Shown here: positions 1-9,210 of the stretch, one piece after another
Numbering within the stretch: the stretch's first letter is position 1
Layout: each line of letters starts with the position of its first letter
Source of the DNA: Incurvaria masculella
Taxonomy: Eukaryota > Arthropoda > Insecta > Lepidoptera > Incurvariidae
Direction: 5' to 3'
Length of the DNA: 64,000 bases
Assembly: GCA_946894095.1 (NCBI GenBank)
Contig: OX335655.1
Coordinates: 5,456,001 to 5,520,000 of the forward strand
The notes under the pieces: generated by a model
What the model was told of the DNA's origin: nothing
Seen by the model: the letters and a program-made list of their open reading frames with translations, nothing else
Databases searched by the model: none
Program-made: the position numbers and the translations under genes

Positions 1-75
1 GTCCCCATTCGAAACCCATGGTCGTCATTGGGCAACTTTAGGTCCTGGCGTACGCCATATGCCGCGCAAAAACGG
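1..75 (+). repeat. Interspersed repeat containing GGCGTACGCCATATG
   Basis: This block ends in the motif GGCGTACGCCATATG followed by CGCGC. Related copies lie at 14816-14895 (plus), 45313-45420 (minus) and, split by a SINE, at 58308-58354 and 58748-58775. It is cut by the left edge of the window. The class of element is not recognised; it could be the tail of a LINE or SINE. Confidence 0.6.
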
Positions 76-851
76 CCCTCTGTCCAAAATCAACCCAAGA
101 AGCATTGATTGAAACAGAGTTTATGATTCATGTTTCCACGTTTAAACTATGTTTTACTGCTGAATATGTAGTCTTGTTGCCGGGTCTCATTATTTATTGA
201 TCCGAATGAATTCCTATAGTTGAAAACGATTAAATTTTTAATCAATAAATGTACTTCGACATTACTTTTTATTACCTGTTTTGATCCACATTCGAATCCC
301 TTAGGTAGTAATTTAAGCTGGATATTACCCTAAAACGGTTTTCCACACACAAAAGGGGTTTTCCGAGCCGTCAAGTAAAAGATATATGTCAATATCGCTG
401 CAGTGACACACGATCTACAAATCTATGGTTTTTTTAACCTCATAAAGACAAAGGGAATAAACCTCAAACAACCGGCTACTAGCTACTATATTTCTTGTGT
501 TTGATGATACCGTAATAATATTAATAACATTGATACATGAGGTTTGTAAAAAGCAACTTGAATATTTGCAATGGGCAAAAGTCATTAAAATGTTTCTGTT
601 TTGTTCTTCTAAATGATGAGTTTTTTAGTAAACATTTTCCAAACATTTGAAGGACCGAATATTCGGAGTTTCTAGCTATTGCCTGATTTCCACCTCATGT
701 TGATATTTAATGTTTGCTATGATGTTAACTTTCTCCACTCCTGAGTTGTTAGTGTTTTAGAACCTAATATCAAAAGGTTCTATTTTACTGAATGTGCTAG
801 AATTGTGTGAACATTGATGTCTCTTTGTAACCTATAAAAAGAATGCGTTTT
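76..851. other. 3' flank of GrA, no gene seen
   Basis: This is AT-rich DNA downstream of the GrA stop codon. No open frame, repeat unit or RNA gene could be recognised in it. Confidence 0.5.
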
Positions 852-3800
852 TTAGATAAAATCGAACTGCAGTAACACTATGAGGTATGTGACCACGAGG
901 GTGACGTAGTTGAAGGGCAGTTGGATGTCCATGCGCAAGAGCCTGTAGACGGTGAAGCGAGGTTGTGACAGCTCGCAGTAGCGCAGCAGCGAAGCAGCTG
1001 CCTCGTGATGCTCTGCACAAATACAAACTCTAGATAGGTAATCTTGGTGTTTTAATGTAAAAGAGGTTAACAAGAGGTTATAATAACCAACAGTACTACT
1101 ATGATAATATTTCAGTTTTAGACGAATACACAGTGCAGGATTTTCAGAATAAATACGTTATAAATATAGGTCGGGGAAAAAGTCTTTTCGCATTATAGTA
1201 TGTATGAACTTGTAATAAAATCTCTTTGGCTATACTATTTGTATCTGGCTGGTTTTGGTATCATTGAAAGTTTAAATTTTAAAGAACATAATTCCAAATT
1301 CAAATTAGGAAAATGTGTGATTCTCATTTGTTTTTCATACTGTCAAAATGAGTGAATCTAATGAAGAAATTCGATACATTTTAAAATTTTACTACAAAAA
1401 AGGTAAAAATGCAACGCAAGCCGCGAAAAAAATTTGCGATGTTTATGGACCTAGTGCAGTGTCTGTGAGAGTAGCACAAATTTGGTTTAAGCGTTTTCAA
1501 TCCGGAAATTTTGATGTCAAAGATGCACGTCGCTCTGGTCGCCCTATTACGGATAAAATGGATGCCATTTTTGAAAAAGTGGAGCAAGATCGGCATATCA
1601 GTAGTTACGACGTAGCTGAAGAACTAGGAATTGACCACAAAACAGTTTTGGCGCATTTGAAAAAAACTGGGTACACAAAAAAGCTCGATATTTGGGTACC
1701 TCACGAGCTCACTGAAAGAAACCTAAAATACCGTGTACTCATTTGTGATTCTTTATTACGACGTAATGAAACCGAACCATTTTTGAAGAAGTTGATAACT
1801 GGTGATGAAAAGTGGATCACGTACGACAAGAACGTGCGAAAAAGGTCGTGGTCAAAGGCCGGTCAAGCTTCACAGACTGTGGCGAAACCCGAGTTAACTC
1901 GCAACAAGGTGATGCTGTGTGTGTTGTGGGATTGGAAGGGCATTATTCATTATGAGCTGTTACCACCAGGCAGGACCATCGATTCTGAACTCTACTGCGA
2001 ACAACTGATGAGATTAAAGCAAGAAGTTGAGAGAAAGCGGCCGGAATTAATCAACAGAAGGGGTGTGGTTTTTCATCATGATAACGCTAGACCTCACACA
2101 TCTTTAGCCACTCAGCAAAAACTAAGAGAGTTTGGCTGGGAGGTGTTAATGCATCCGCCGTATAGTCCTGACCTTGCACCTTCAGATTTCCACCTGTTTA
2201 GGTCTCTTCAGAATTCTTTAGGCAGTGTCAGGTTAACATCACGAGAGGACTGCCAAAACCACTTGTCGCGGTATATTGATCAGAAGTCCCAATATTTCTA
2301 TAGCAATGGGATCATGTCCCTACCTACAAGATGGCAAAAAGTTATCGAACAAAATGGTACCTACATACTTTAGTTAAATGTAAATAAACCATATTAAAAA
2401 ATGTTTTGAATTTTCTTAAAAAATGCGAAGAAACTTTTTCCCCAACCAATATGTTTGAAAAACTCACGGCTTTTTACGCAGCCGGAGTTTTTGCAAAGAT
2501 ATCAGCAGGTCTTTATTAATATATATGTTTACCTCGGTGGCTTAAATCTCCAAGTAGTGCTAACAATGCTGACTGCAATTCCTCCGCGGCCATGGTAACT
2601 CTCTCAGCGTACACACTTGGATAACATATACATACTGCCATTCTTTCCCACCAGCAAAAGGTCGCTATGTAGAATTCAAACGAAGGACTCTGAAATATTC
2701 AGTTTTACTGGGCTTAAGGCAACCTCACCTGATACTTTAGGCTCTGAATAGGTAATATTATTTATAAACATACATTTTTAAGTAGAAGGATCGATTCGAA
2801 CTATGTCTCTATGAAGTTCTAAAACAAGTTGCTGTTTCTTTTTATCATTATCTATATTATATAGAAAAAATGGAGTTAGGGCTGAAAGCTGAGTTTAAGA
2901 ACGACATATAAATCGTCTTGGTAAACCTAAATATATATTTGAGTGAGTAGGTGACCATTTCAACAGGCAAACGTCGTGGCTGCTGACGTGTCCGGCCCAT
3001 ACAAAGTTTCTTGCGATCACTTTACAAGAAGCAATCGCCGTCGAGGTACTAATTAATTATAAATCTATACGTACGTAGACTTACCGTGTTTGTTCATTAA
3101 CAATTTAGCAAAATCGAAAAATCGTCAATAAAAATACAAGTTTTACTCCGGTAAGTAGGCTATGGCTCGTTAGCTGACAACTAGCAGCACTATTTAGAGT
3201 GGGCGGACTAACTTTAATATGCGTATTATGTACGGAATTCATTTTGTATGTTTAGTCAGGTGCTAGTCCGCGTACTAAATTTTGACAGTTCAATCTGAAT
3301 ACTACTGTAGATAATAATTCCTTAAATACTGACCTTGGTTTGACTCATCTTAACAAACCCGAAGAGGGACATGAGTATGCTTATAAAGTTGATGAAGAAA
3401 AATAACAATATCTGAAACAACGCATTTTAAGGAATGTAAACATTTCCTATGGTCCAAAAAAGCTGGGACTTACCCATTTCAAAATTAAAATTAAGTGTTC
3501 TCCTGCAGGATGACGATAAACTGAACAAAGCACGCATCTTGGCTGCCTCGCGTCCAGAATCCGGGGCGTGGCTTCAGGCGTATCCTTCAGCGCACCTCGG
3601 TACACTGTTGGATCGCATCACGCTGCGCGTAGCGTTCTGTCTCCGCGTGGGAGTAAAGATATGTCAACCACACACCTGCCCCTGCGGCTCGCCGGTCGAC
3701 ACTTACGGCCGCCACGGTCTTTCATGTGCCAAGAGCGCTGGACGAATGTCACGCCACGCTTCCCTTAACGACCTGCTAAAGCGCTCGCTTGCGACTGCAA

Positions 3801-5237
3801 AGATCCCCAGCCACCTCGAGCCCCCCGGAATCTGCCGAGATGACGGGAAGAGGCCCGATGGGATCACCCTCTTACCCTGGTCGCAGGGGAGAGCTTTAGC
3901 ATGGGACGTTACGTGTGTGGACACCTTAGCCGCAAGCCACTTAGACGGCTCCTCCCGTGCCGCGGGTTCCGCCGCAGCGAAGGCGGAGGCGCTCAAACAC
4001 GCCAAGTATTCATCCCTGAAGGATCAGTTTGAGTTCCTTGCCTTCGCCGTTGAGACACACGGCACGTGGAGTGACGACGCGTGGCAGTTCGCCAATAGAT
4101 TGTGCAAGTTGCTCGTGGAGGCCACTGACGACCGGCGGGCTCCTTCTTTTTTCCGCCAGCGGGTGTCTCTCGTCATTCAGCGGGGGAACGCGGCATCCGT
4201 CATGGGGACAATGACAACGGGACCCATGATGGATGATTATTTTTACGTTTAGGTAAGTCAGTTATATTTTTTTCTTCTTCTCTATTTTTCAGTTTTATGT
4301 ATATCTAATTTTAATTGTGTCGAATAATGTAAAAAAAAAAAAAAAAACATTTTACTCACACATTTCGATAAATGGTTTTTTTTTTAAAAAGGAACTTGCA
4401 TACCTGTAAATTAAATGACCCGTTTATTAAATTGAAAGCACGTATCAGGTTGTCGTAGACCTTGTATGCAGTAGACAGATTTATTTCAAATGTGGCTTTC
4501 TCCCAGTCGATATCGTGAGCAATCCAGTTAGTTATAAAAGATGTTTTTTTTCGCTTAGGTTCTGCGGGATGGAGAGAAAACTGATGTTTGATGTGCGCTG
4601 CAATGTGTCGAATGCGCACCTGGATACAGCCAAGAAGACTGCCGCAGAGCAGTAGTTCCAGCTCGAATAAGACCATCAAACTAATAAGATACATCTCTTT
4701 CTTTACAAAGAAACCAACTCTTGTCCATGAAATTGCAACGATTACATAAGATGCGACGACTGTTATTAATATCATGTGGTTCCTCTTCGAAACAGACTTG
4801 TATATTTTGTGATCGGCCGGCAAGTTCATTTCTTCGTCTACATCTCGCAATATTTCAAACAATTGAACCGTCTTCGATCTTTCTACGAGCATAATTTTAA
4901 AAACAACCGCGAAGTGCATGAAGAGTAAGAATATGCGATAGATGTCAAATATAAATGTGACCAGTGAGCTTGCTTCTGTTACAGTCTGCGACTTGAGTGA
5001 TGGTAACAGGTGAGACAAGAAATAGTAGAGGAAAGTGCAGGTAAAAAAAAAACTGTATAGCTGAGATATGCCCGAAGGTGGTCCCGCTACCGTTTGCACT
5101 ATAGAAATACGTTGAATTCCGAAAACGGATTCTATGCCGAACAGGAATCGAAATTTACTTAGAGTATTGTCACTTTTAGAACGGAGTCCCTGATTAAAGA
5201 CTGTGCTTAAAGTATTGTCAGGTCTAACCACAGCCAT
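852..5237 (-). CDS. Gustatory receptor GrA, 4 exons, intact
   Basis: This is a seven-transmembrane insect gustatory receptor, a ligand-gated channel of taste neurons with a probable bitter-type ligand. The exons in gene order are 5237-4404, 3411-3334, 2689-2533 and 1012-852, giving 409 residues. The acceptors end in CAG, and the donors are GTATGC, GTCAGT and GTAAAC, with phases 0, 0 and 1. Hydrophobic segments lie near residues 60-80, 92-117, 154-172 and 183-204 of exon 1, and one more is in each of exons 2, 3 and 4. Exon 4 holds TYLIVLLQF, the TYxxxxxQF signature of the family. The start at 5237 (MAVVRPD) is preferred over the upstream ATG at 5291 because GrC and GrF have stop codons just before the same Met. 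Intron 1 is filled by a retroelement fragment and intron 3 carries a mariner. No lesion is seen in the reading frame. The exact ligand cannot be told. Confidence 0.9.
1167..2449 (+). mobile_element. Complete mariner element in GrA intron 3
   Basis: The element is 1283 bp, flanked by TA on both sides, with inverted ends that share GGGGAAAAAGT and TTCGCAT. It contains one uninterrupted transposase frame. It sits in intron 3 of GrA in the opposite orientation to that gene. Its near-perfect state points to a recent insertion. Confidence 0.9.
1348..2373 (+). CDS. Mariner transposase, 341 aa, D,D34D
   Basis: This is a cut-and-paste transposase of the Tc1/mariner superfamily. It binds the element's terminal inverted repeats and moves it into TA sites. 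The N-terminal third has the paired helix-turn-helix DNA-binding region, with a basic stretch RRSGRP near residue 61. The catalytic triad is visible: the Asp in TGDEKWITYD, the Asp in HHDNARPH, and a third Asp 34 residues later in the block YSPDLAPSDFHLF. This is the D,D34D spacing of true mariners. The length of 341 residues is close to the family's usual 345. There is no stop codon or frameshift, so the protein may be functional. The ATG at 1348 lies 181 bp inside the left end. The subfamily was not assigned. Confidence 0.92.
   Translation: MSESNEEIRYILKFYYKKGKNATQAAKKICDVYGPSAVSVRVAQIWFKRFQSGNFDVKDARRSGRPITDKMDAIFEKVEQDRHISSYDVAEELGIDHKTVLAHLKKTGYTKKLDIWVPHELTERNLKYRVLICDSLLRRNETEPFLKKLITGDEKWITYDKNVRKRSWSKAGQASQTVAKPELTRNKVMLCVLWDWKGIIHYELLPPGRTIDSELYCEQLMRLKQEVERKRPELINRRGVVFHHDNARPHTSLATQQKLREFGWEVLMHPPYSPDLAPSDFHLFRSLQNSLGSVRLTSREDCQNHLSRYIDQKSQYFYSNGIMSLPTRWQKVIEQNGTYIL
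3197..3312. repeat. Intron 2 block shared with GrB
   Basis: A block with GGCGGACTAACTTTAAT and GGTGCTAGTCCG is repeated in GrB intron 2 at 8805-8920. In GrA it is directly downstream of exon 2. It may be an ancestral intron sequence or a small repeated element. Confidence 0.55.
3449..4347 (+). mobile_element. 5'-truncated non-LTR retroelement C-terminus with poly-A
   Basis: An open frame at 3449-4252 (267 codons) is followed by a poly-A run at about 4331-4347, as expected for a 5'-truncated retroposed copy. The protein has a Cys/His cluster (CPCG, a His about nine residues later, then SC and RH), then RPDG, then WDVT. That order resembles the zinc knuckle and restriction-like endonuclease of R2-type non-LTR elements; this assignment is inference from the motifs. 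The frame is much richer in GC than the surrounding intron. It occupies nearly all of GrA intron 1 and ends 57 bp from the exon 1 donor. The reverse transcriptase part is absent. An ORF for a host gene is unlikely because the frame has no start context or introns. Confidence 0.65.
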
Positions 5238-5300
5238 TTTGAATAGGTATAAAAACGACTTATCTTTAGAACGTTTATTTTCGACTGTCAATGGATACTA
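5238..5300 (-). promoter_or_regulatory. Conserved proximal 5' flank of GrA
   Basis: The bases just upstream of the GrA start (in gene direction TTTTTATACCTATTCAAA) recur with few changes upstream of GrB, GrC and, less well, GrE and GrF. GrC and GrF have stop codons in this stretch, so it is likely 5' UTR or core promoter and not coding. No transcription start can be fixed. Confidence 0.45.
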
Positions 5301-5825
5301 AGCGTTCTTTCATTTTATAAAATTTATTAAAATAATAACACACCTACAGTCATTAGTTAGACTATTACCACACTAACACTAACCAATGGTATCGTTATAT
5401 TGTTAATGTTCCCCTTTTTTCTCGCCTAATTGATCAAGTTTATTACTTACTTGCGCCGATGAGGGTATAGTCTTCTCTCAAAAGATTACTAATCTTTGCT
5501 GCTATTTAAATTATGGAAACGTATGGAGAAGTGTCGTGGGATACGTGACAGAAGCAAAGCACTTACGCATTTTTCAGATTAAGTTTGAGTGTTGCCACGA
5601 TGGGTCAAAACCGAGAGGTTTCAGAGATGTAACGCAAACAAATTTTCATATGACAGTAACACTTCTGCCGTCTGTCTGACTCTTCGCTTATAACTTGAGG
5701 ACCACTTACCTGGCTGTACGTACTGTTATGACCCTGAGTTGCTGGTTTAGCTGTTATTTATTATGAAAGAGGTAGCTCTCCCACGAATCGTCCAGTTCCG
5801 TTTCAATTTCCTGCCGGTCTCTATC
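5301..5825. other. 5' flank of GrA, no gene seen
   Basis: The stretch is AT-rich. No open frame or recognised repeat is seen before the poly-T that begins the next SINE. Confidence 0.4.
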
Positions 5826-6243
5826 TTTTTTTTTTTTTTTTTTATGCGACCTGACATGGATGGCTAATACCACACAACTACCGTTATGATATTAGCCCAA
5901 TACACCACATTCCCGAAGGAATTAGGTGCCATGCCAGGACCTTCCCTTTATGAGCACGGCTACATTGAACTGGATGGAAAACACGGACAATTTTTCATTG
6001 CCGCTTCGACCATTTTTTCATCCAATGCGATGGTACCAACCCAGGCGGGCTTAAACCCTACCACCTAGTAGGGGAAGGGGACCTACAGTTTTACATGGAT
6101 TCCGAACCATGGAGCAGCTCGCATTCGTGACGAAATGCACTTATCGAACTCTGAAAGAGAAAGACAGTGGTGCAAGTCGGTATTGAACCCGGGCCTCTGG
6201 TACGCTAGGCCAGTCCCCGCGCCACTAGACTACGAGCCGCTCA
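5826..6243 (-). repeat. tRNA-headed SINE, full length
   Basis: On the minus strand the element starts with a tRNA-like head: a box A-like TAGTCTAGTGG and a box B-like GGTTCAATACC at 6178-6190. It continues with a body containing GAACTGGATGGAAAACACGG (reverse side) and ends in a stem-loop tail and poly-A, seen here as poly-T from 5826. Other copies are at 43242-43626, 50144-50424 and 58355-58742. The body and tail are shared with the 5S-headed SINE described at 7795. Confidence 0.8.
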
Positions 6244-6439
6244 ATCTACCGCTCATCTTAATAATTCATAGTACAGGGTCCGCCACTCGAACTGTTACTA
6301 ACATCACACTGCTTCTTTTTTGAAATAAAAATGACAGCGTGCCAAATTTTGGTGAAACGTCAGTTTGTTTAATTGTTTTAATTGTTGTTAATATGTTGTT
6401 TAATGGGCGAAAAGAGCGGGAACAAATTTAAATTTGATA

Positions 6440-6640
6440 ATATTTTTTCCCAATGGACATTAACCGTACCAATGTGATCGTTTTGAATTTGATTGGAAAA
6501 TCACAACCAGTCATCGTTCGGGAGCTCCGAAATTAACGTATGAACAAAATGTTAGTGCACCGAACCATTAAGCGTTATAACCAAACCGGGAGCATTACTA
6601 AATGCCTTGAAGGCGGTCAACACAGCAAAATCACGTGATA
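6440..6640 (+). pseudogene. Tc1/mariner transposase N-terminal fragment
   Basis: One frame reads PVIVRELRN, a stop codon, then LVHRTIKRYNQTGSITK and a Gly-Gly, followed by another stop. This pattern matches the helix-turn-helix region of Tc1/mariner-type transposases. It is only a decayed fragment and no ends were found. Confidence 0.5.
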
Positions 6641-6654
6641 TGGTTCGAAAGGGA

Positions 6655-6800
6655 GCCTATGGATTGCCTCATGTCTCCGTTTTAGATCCTCTACTTTTTA
6701 TAATTTATATAAATGACATTTACAAAACTACACTAAACGGACACGAGACACTTTACGCTGATGACACCTGTCTATTTAAATTTGATTTAAATAGACAGGA
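6655..6800 (+). pseudogene. LINE reverse transcriptase palm fragment
   Basis: The translation contains LLFIIYINDIY and, after 13 residues, YADDT, the reverse transcriptase active-site box of non-LTR elements. The fragment ends in a perfect 15-bp inverted repeat (arms 6767-6781 and 6785-6799, three-base loop). It is followed by an (ATTCAA)n run near 6855-6887. It is far too short to be active. Confidence 0.7.
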
Positions 6801-6889
6801 TGATTGTAATTGCTCAAGTCGACCATGAAAAGTATCTTGAATTAATCTTTCTTTTAAATTCAAATTCAAATTCAAATTCAAATTCCAAA

Positions 6890-7539
6890 TTAACAATACA
6901 ACATACATACATTCAAAATACGACCTCTGATTCAATTTTGTTAGGGTTTTGTTTACTCAGTAGCTAGTAGGCATCCTCAACTATGTTTGAATCTATACTC
7001 AACACTATAATTGTTTCCAATAGACAAAGTATTTCGACTTTTCATCTTTTCATTCAACCGGATGTGTATCGTAAACTCTTTGTTCGACTGTACACACATA
7101 AATAATTGAAAATTCTAAATTTCTTCCCTAATTCCCTTTTGTGGCAGCAAAAATTCATAATGCCTTACCAAATCAAGAGACCAATTAAAAGACCAAAACC
7201 ATTAGATTTGGTTGTAAAAATCTAAGGTATCCTCAAATAATTTTAAAATAACTGATTACTCTCTGTAAGTGAATGTTTCGTTCTTAAGAGAAAGAAATAA
7301 ACTTTAAACCGTTAGTAGCAACAATTGCTCCTGGATTTGATTTTCAAAAGTCTTGGATTTACTAACTTTTAATTTACCAATTTTATTGATTTTTATTTTT
7401 TAATTTACTCTGATTCAAAACACACATTATTGTTGACACAGATGTTAAAGCTGTCGAAATGGTGGGAAATAAACTAAATGGTAACAATCTGAAAAGTAAT
7501 ATACTCGTAAATCCAACAATCGGTAAACAAATTGTGTAT
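6890..7539. other. GrA-GrB spacer, no gene seen
   Basis: This is AT-rich DNA with no coding signal that I can support. It separates the GrA 5' side from the 3' end of GrB. Confidence 0.4.
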
Positions 7540-7794
7540 TCAGAATAAGTCGAACTGAAGTAGCACTATGAGGTACGTGACCACGAGGGTGATATAATTG
7601 AAGGGAAGGTTTATGTCCATGAGAAAGAGGCTGAAGATGGTGAAGTGAGGTTGTGCCAGCTCGCAGTAGCGCAGCAGGGAGGCAGCCGCTTCATGATGTT
7701 CTGTGCATAATGTCAGTAGTATTAGGTAATAGCATAAGCAAACGATAGGGATAGACTGCTAACGTCATATGTAGCATAAGTAATATACACTACA

Positions 7795-8174
7795 GCCTCA
7801 GTGGCCCAGTGGCGCGACACTTCGGCGATCGCTCTCCGAAGTTAAGCAACGCTGGGTCCGGTCTGGTCTTGGATGGGTGACCATTCGACCGTTGAGAGAG
7901 GCTGGCCGTGGTTCGGATTCCACGTTAAACTGTAGGTCCCCTTCCTTACTTACTAGGTGGTAGGGTTAATCCCGCCCGGGTTGGTACCATCGCATTGAAT
8001 GAACGATGGTCGAAGCGGCAATGAAAATTGTCCGTGTTTTCCATCCAGTTTAATGTAGCCGAGCAATATAAGGTAGGTCCTGGCATGGCACTTAGTTCCC
8101 ATGTGGTGTGTTGGGCTAATACCATGACAGAAGGTGTGGTATTAGCCATCCATGTCCAGTCACATAAAGAAAAA
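7795..8174 (+). repeat. 5S-rRNA-headed SINE, full length
   Basis: The head contains CCGAAGTTAAGCAACGC and CTTGGATGGGTGACC, which match the internal promoter part of eukaryotic 5S rRNA. This places it in the SINE3 class. Downstream it carries the same body and tail as the tRNA-headed SINE and ends in a short poly-A. Further copies are at 8250-8531 (minus, no tail), 42214-42602 (minus) and 50829-51208 (minus). It lies in intron 3 of GrB. Confidence 0.85.
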
Positions 8175-8249
8175 GTGCTAAGTTTTTAGCAAATATAACC
8201 CAATTAATAAGTAAATATATTTTTTCGTACTAAGCATGTACGTCTTATT

Positions 8250-8531
8250 CCTTATATTGCACGGCTACATTGAACTGGATGGAAAACACGGACAATTTTC
8301 ATTGCCGCTTCGACCACAGTCCATCCAATGCGATGGTACCAACCCGGGCGGGATAAACCCTACCACCTAGTAAGTAAGGAAGGGGACCTATAGTTTAACG
8401 TGGAATCCGAACCACGGCCAGCCTCTCTCAACGGTCGAATGGTCACCCATCCAAGACCAGACCGGACCCAGCGTTGCTTAACTTCGGAGAGCGATCGCCG
8501 AAGTGTCGCGCCACTGGGCCATTGAGGCTGA
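8250..8531 (-). repeat. 5S-rRNA-headed SINE, tail missing
   Basis: This is a second 5S-headed SINE, inverted relative to the copy at 7795-8174 and about 75 bp away. It lacks the tail. Its head ends about 30 bp from the exon 3 donor of GrB, so the two copies could pair into a long hairpin in the GrB transcript. Confidence 0.85.
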
Positions 8532-8804
8532 CATCAACAAATCACAATATTGCATATTTACCTCGGTGTCCGAAAATCTCCAAGCAATGCTTTCAGGGCC
8601 GACTGAAACTCCTCTATGGCCACGGTAACTCCTTCAGCGTAAAAGGCTGGGTAACATATCGATACTGCAATTCTCACCCACCAGCAAAACATTGCTATTT
8701 TCAATTCAAACTCATTACTCTGAAAATATATACCCATATAATATTGATTCTTACCGTAGGCACCCACAAATAAACAAGCGCATTTAACTTTATACACAAC
8801 CGTA

Positions 8805-8920
8805 TTCAGAATGGGCGGACTAACTTTAATCCGCCGGACTAAACCGGTTTTTGTATGGTTAGTCCGGTGCTAATTTCGTACTGTATTTTGACAGGTTCTC
8901 TCTGAATATGTTAATTAATA
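8805..8920. repeat. Intron 2 block shared with GrA
   Basis: This matches 3197-3312 in GrA intron 2, including GGCGGACTAACTTTAAT. Here it lies close to exon 3; in GrA it lies close to exon 2. Confidence 0.55.
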
Positions 8921-9095
8921 GATAAACTGTCCGAACTATGGTGCTAACCAACTGCTGCATTTAACAAAGCAGTTTTATGAATTTGCCACACAGGGAAAGT
9001 TATGCAGGGCATAACCGAAAGTAAATTCTTTTTTTAAACTACATAATCTGTGTTAGATATTGAACTCATTTTTCATGGAATGTGATATGTATGTA

Positions 9096-9210
9096 TGCAT
9101 AATCGACCGTGAAGCAAAGACACATAAATTAAAGAAAAATCCCTGTAAAAAGAACTACTTTACGAATATATTCGCAGGTATTGCGTCTAACCAATTTCGC
9201 TTTTAGATTC
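9096..9210. repeat. Partial copy of AATCGACCGTGAAGCAA element
   Basis: It begins AATCGACCGTGAAGCAA and resembles the left part of the MITE-like element at 33262-33567. Diverged relatives are at 42600-42770 and 43919-44050. Confidence 0.5.

Noticed and set aside
3703..4005. 100-codon minus-strand frame in GrA intron 1
   Set aside because: It is the antisense of the GC-rich retroelement frame at 3449-4252.
5238..5291. Upstream ATG at 5291 as the GrA start, with a conserved FLYLFKM peptide
   Set aside because: The matching stretch in GrC and GrF is interrupted by stop codons, so the similarity is in non-coding leader DNA.
6178..6243. A genuine tRNA gene
   Set aside because: Box A and box B are present, but no cloverleaf could be made and the unit continues into the SINE body.
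7795..7870. A genuine 5S rRNA gene
   Set aside because: Only the internal promoter part matches, it continues into a SINE body with poly-A, and several dispersed copies exist.
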